A stretch of 64,000 nt of DNA from UM-FILTER-47-13 sp964445195 (GTDB lineage: Bacteria; Pseudomonadota; Alphaproteobacteria; Micavibrionales; Micavibrionaceae). Numbering within the stretch: the first letter of the stretch is position 1; every line of letters begins with the position of its first letter. The stretch is from NCBI GenBank assembly GCA_964445195.1, contig CAYUKA010000006.1, positions 36,724 to 100,723 of the forward strand. Direction: 5' to 3'. The notes under the pieces were generated by a model, which saw only the letters and a list, made by a program, of their open reading frames with translations, had not been told where the DNA came from and did no database searches. Positions 62,281 through 64,000 of the stretch are shown here, piece after piece. A program made the position numbers and the translations under genes.

Positions 62281-62739
62281 ATGAAAATCGAAGAAAAAGC
62301 GATCCGCAAACTGGCGGAATTACTGGACGAAACCGGTCTGACCGAGATTGAGGTCGCGGAGGGCGAACAGGTGATCCGCGTTAATAAGGGCGGACACATT
62401 CTCGCCGGCGGCAACGGCAGCCCGGCGCCGGTCGTAATGGATTCGGACCCGACCACGCCGCAACCCGCCAATACAGAAGCCCCGCCGGCCACCGTCAGCG
62501 ATCATCCCGGCGCCGTCACCTCGCCGATGGTTGGCACCGTTTATATGCAGGCCGAGCCGGACTCGCCGCCATTCGTGCAAAAAGGCAGCACGGTCAGCGA
62601 GGGCGATACGCTGCTGATCGTCGAGGCGATGAAAGTCATGAACCCGATCAAAGCGCATAAAAGCGGCACCGTCACCCAGGTTCTGGTCGAAAACGCCCAG
62701 CCGGTCGAGTTCGGCGACGTCCTGATCGTGATTGAATAA
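62281..62739 (+). CDS. accB: biotin carboxyl carrier protein
   Basis: A 152-residue protein with an N-terminal helical region, a Pro/Ala-rich linker (about 50-75), and a biotinyl domain with the attachment lysine in VEAMKVMNPIKA (about residue 118). It carries carboxybiotin between AccC and AccAD in acetyl-CoA carboxylase. Unusually, a YciI-like gene separates it from accC. Confidence 0.96.
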   Translation: MKIEEKAIRKLAELLDETGLTEIEVAEGEQVIRVNKGGHILAGGNGSPAPVVMDSDPTTPQPANTEAPPATVSDHPGAVTSPMVGTVYMQAEPDSPPFVQKGSTVSEGDTLLIVEAMKVMNPIKAHKSGTVTQVLVENAQPVEFGDVLIVIE

Positions 62740-62775
62740 ATCAGGCCGGAAATATCCTAAGATAAAAACATCAAA

Positions 62776-63099
62776 ATGTTATTTATGTTAATTGCGAAAG
62801 ACGGGACAGATCAGAACGCGCTAAAAAGGCGTCTGGCCGTGCGCGAAGACCATATTGCCTTAAGCGATCAGGCCATCCGGAGAGGTGAACAAATTCTGGG
62901 CTGTGCCCTGCTCAGTGAAAATAATGAGATGTGCGGCTCTGTGATGCTGGTTGATTTTGAAAACCGGGAAACGCTTGATCACTGGCTGGAAAACGAGCCC
63001 TACGTAACCGGCAAGGTCTGGCAGGATATTGAAGTGTATCCCTGTAAAGTCGGGCCAAGCTTTCAGCATGTCTTTGCAAAAGGTTTAGTGACTGATTAG
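62776..63099 (+). CDS. YciI-like protein
   Basis: A 107-residue ferredoxin-like-fold protein: MLFMLIAKDGTDQNALKRRLAVREDHIALSDQA, then GCALLSENNEMCGSVMLVDFENRETLDHWLENEPYV, and a terminal strand. The His and Asp of the YCII family pocket are present. The role is unknown in most bacteria. It lies within the accB-accC pair with gaps of 36 and 16 bp, so it is probably co-transcribed. Confidence 0.85.
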   Translation: MLFMLIAKDGTDQNALKRRLAVREDHIALSDQAIRRGEQILGCALLSENNEMCGSVMLVDFENRETLDHWLENEPYVTGKVWQDIEVYPCKVGPSFQHVFAKGLVTD

Positions 63100-63115
63100 G
63101 CTGGTGGTAAAATAA

Positions 63116-64000
63116 ATGTTCAAAAAAATTCTCATAGCCAATCGTGGCGAAATCGCCCTTCGGATCATCCGCGCCTGCCGCGAGATGGGGATCGGAACCG
63201 TCGCCGTGCATTCGACCGCCGACGCCAGCGCGATGCCCGTGCGCCTGGCTGATGAAAGCGTCTGTATCGGCCCGCCGCCGGGCAAGGACAGCTATCTGAA
63301 TATCCCCTCGATCCTGACCGCGGCGGCCGTCACCGGCGCCGAGGCGATTCATCCCGGCTACGGGTTCTTATCAGAGAACGCGCAATTCGCCCGGATGGTC
63401 GAAGAGCACGGCTTTGCCTTTATTGGCCCCAAGCCGGAACATATTGAAACCATGGGCGATAAGGTCACGGCCAAACAGACCGTGAAGGAGCTGGGCCTGC
63501 CGGTCGTGCCCGGCTCTGACGGCGCGATCGAAAGCGCCGAGGAAGGCATTGCATTCGCCCGCGAAGTCGGTTTCCCGGTCCTGATCAAGGCGGCGTCAGG
63601 CGGCGGCGGCTAAGGCATGCAGGTCGTCCGCGCCGAAGAAGAGTTCGCCGAGGCCTTTTCAACCGCCCGTGCCGAGGCCAAAACCAATTTCGGTGACGAT
63701 ACGGTTTACATGGAGAAATTCCTGACCACGCCGCGTCATATCGAGATCCAGATTTTCGGCGACACGCACGGCAATGCCATCCATCTGGGCGAGCGGGACT
63801 GCTCGATCCAGCGCCGGCACCAAAAGCTGGTCGAGGAAGCGCCTTCCCCGGTCCTGAGTGAAGAGGAGCGCGATAAAATCGGCACGCTGGCCGCCGATGT
63901 CATCCGCAAGATGGGTTATCGCGGCGCCGGCACGATCGAATTCCTTTATGAAAACGGCCGATTCTACTTTATGGAAATGAATACCCGGATCCAGGTCGAG
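63116..64000 (+). pseudogene. accC: biotin carboxylase with in-frame stop, 3' end outside window
   Basis: MFKKILIANRGEIALRIIRACRE begins a normal AccC. The frame reaches KAASGGGG of the ATP-grasp glycine loop and meets TAA at 63611-63613, where the family has Arg or Lys (GGGGRGM/GGGGKGM). The same frame then continues without break to the window end: GMQVV, VYMEKFLTTPRHIEIQIFGD, ERDCSIQRRHQKLVEEAP and FYFMEMNTRIQVE. One base (T for A in AAA) would repair it. AccC is usually essential, so a sequencing error or very recent mutation is likelier than long-standing loss. Confidence 0.85.

Overview
The window reads as chromosome of a GC-rich alphaproteobacterium. Supporting this are the fabD-fabG-acpP-fabF-mltG order, rpsF-rpsR-rplI-dnaB-alr, two DsbA-like proteins followed by aroQ-accB-accC, an MlaE/MlaF pair and M16/M32 peptidases. 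The lineage cannot be fixed further by eye. No rRNA, tRNA, IS element, prophage or CRISPR array was seen. No gene-free stretch exceeds about 260 bases.

Region 1 (1-7.9 kb) is the most unusual part. A truncated LysA-like PLP decarboxylase is divergent from a CrtI-type flavoprotein and a methyltransferase. Facing these is a six-gene minus-strand run: two CooC/MinD-type ATPases (one with a His/Cys tail), an SmtA/BmtA-type metallothionein, a DUF2946-like protein, a Cys-containing unknown and a small membrane protein with a His-rich loop. A 13-bp sequence, GTTAYAAYGTTAC, occurs four times, each time in a control region of these genes. The best reading is a metal-responsive regulon for making or delivering a metal or metallophore; the substrate is unknown.

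Region 2 (7.9-10.7 kb) holds four small unknown proteins next to a Dps-like ferritin. Two are paralogs, one appears frameshifted at a C7 run, and three share a TATGAC motif 62-63 bp upstream of their start codons.

Region 3 (10.7-31.5 kb) is mostly housekeeping: fatty-acid synthesis with MltG; the S6-S18-L9 operon with a long low-complexity L9 tail; DnaB and alanine racemase; then MlaEF, a PQQ-type sugar dehydrogenase, PBP1A, a DsbD-alpha-like protein, YqgE, DgkA and an M16 peptidase.

Region 4 (31.5-44 kb) has a frameshifted second M16 peptidase, threonine synthase, two paralogous M32 carboxypeptidases (one with altered motifs), PdxS/PdxT, a membrane-protein group (CPBP protease-like, SemiSWEET-like, ceramidase-like), a small AT-rich patch with a probably frameshifted gene, and GuaA.

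Region 5 (44-64 kb) has a methionine block (metF, SAM-I riboswitch with terminator, metB-like, metE), a protein with one intact and one degenerate deaminase domain, an RsmB-type methyltransferase gene interrupted in frame by two palindromic repeats, small tandem paralogs, GuaB, RlmE, an M48-TPR protease, two DsbA-like proteins, AroQ, AccB and an AccC whose frame is broken by one TAA.

Four disrupted frames (7986, 32.57 kb, 41.86 kb, 63.61 kb) could be real or assembly errors; three sit in short homopolymers.
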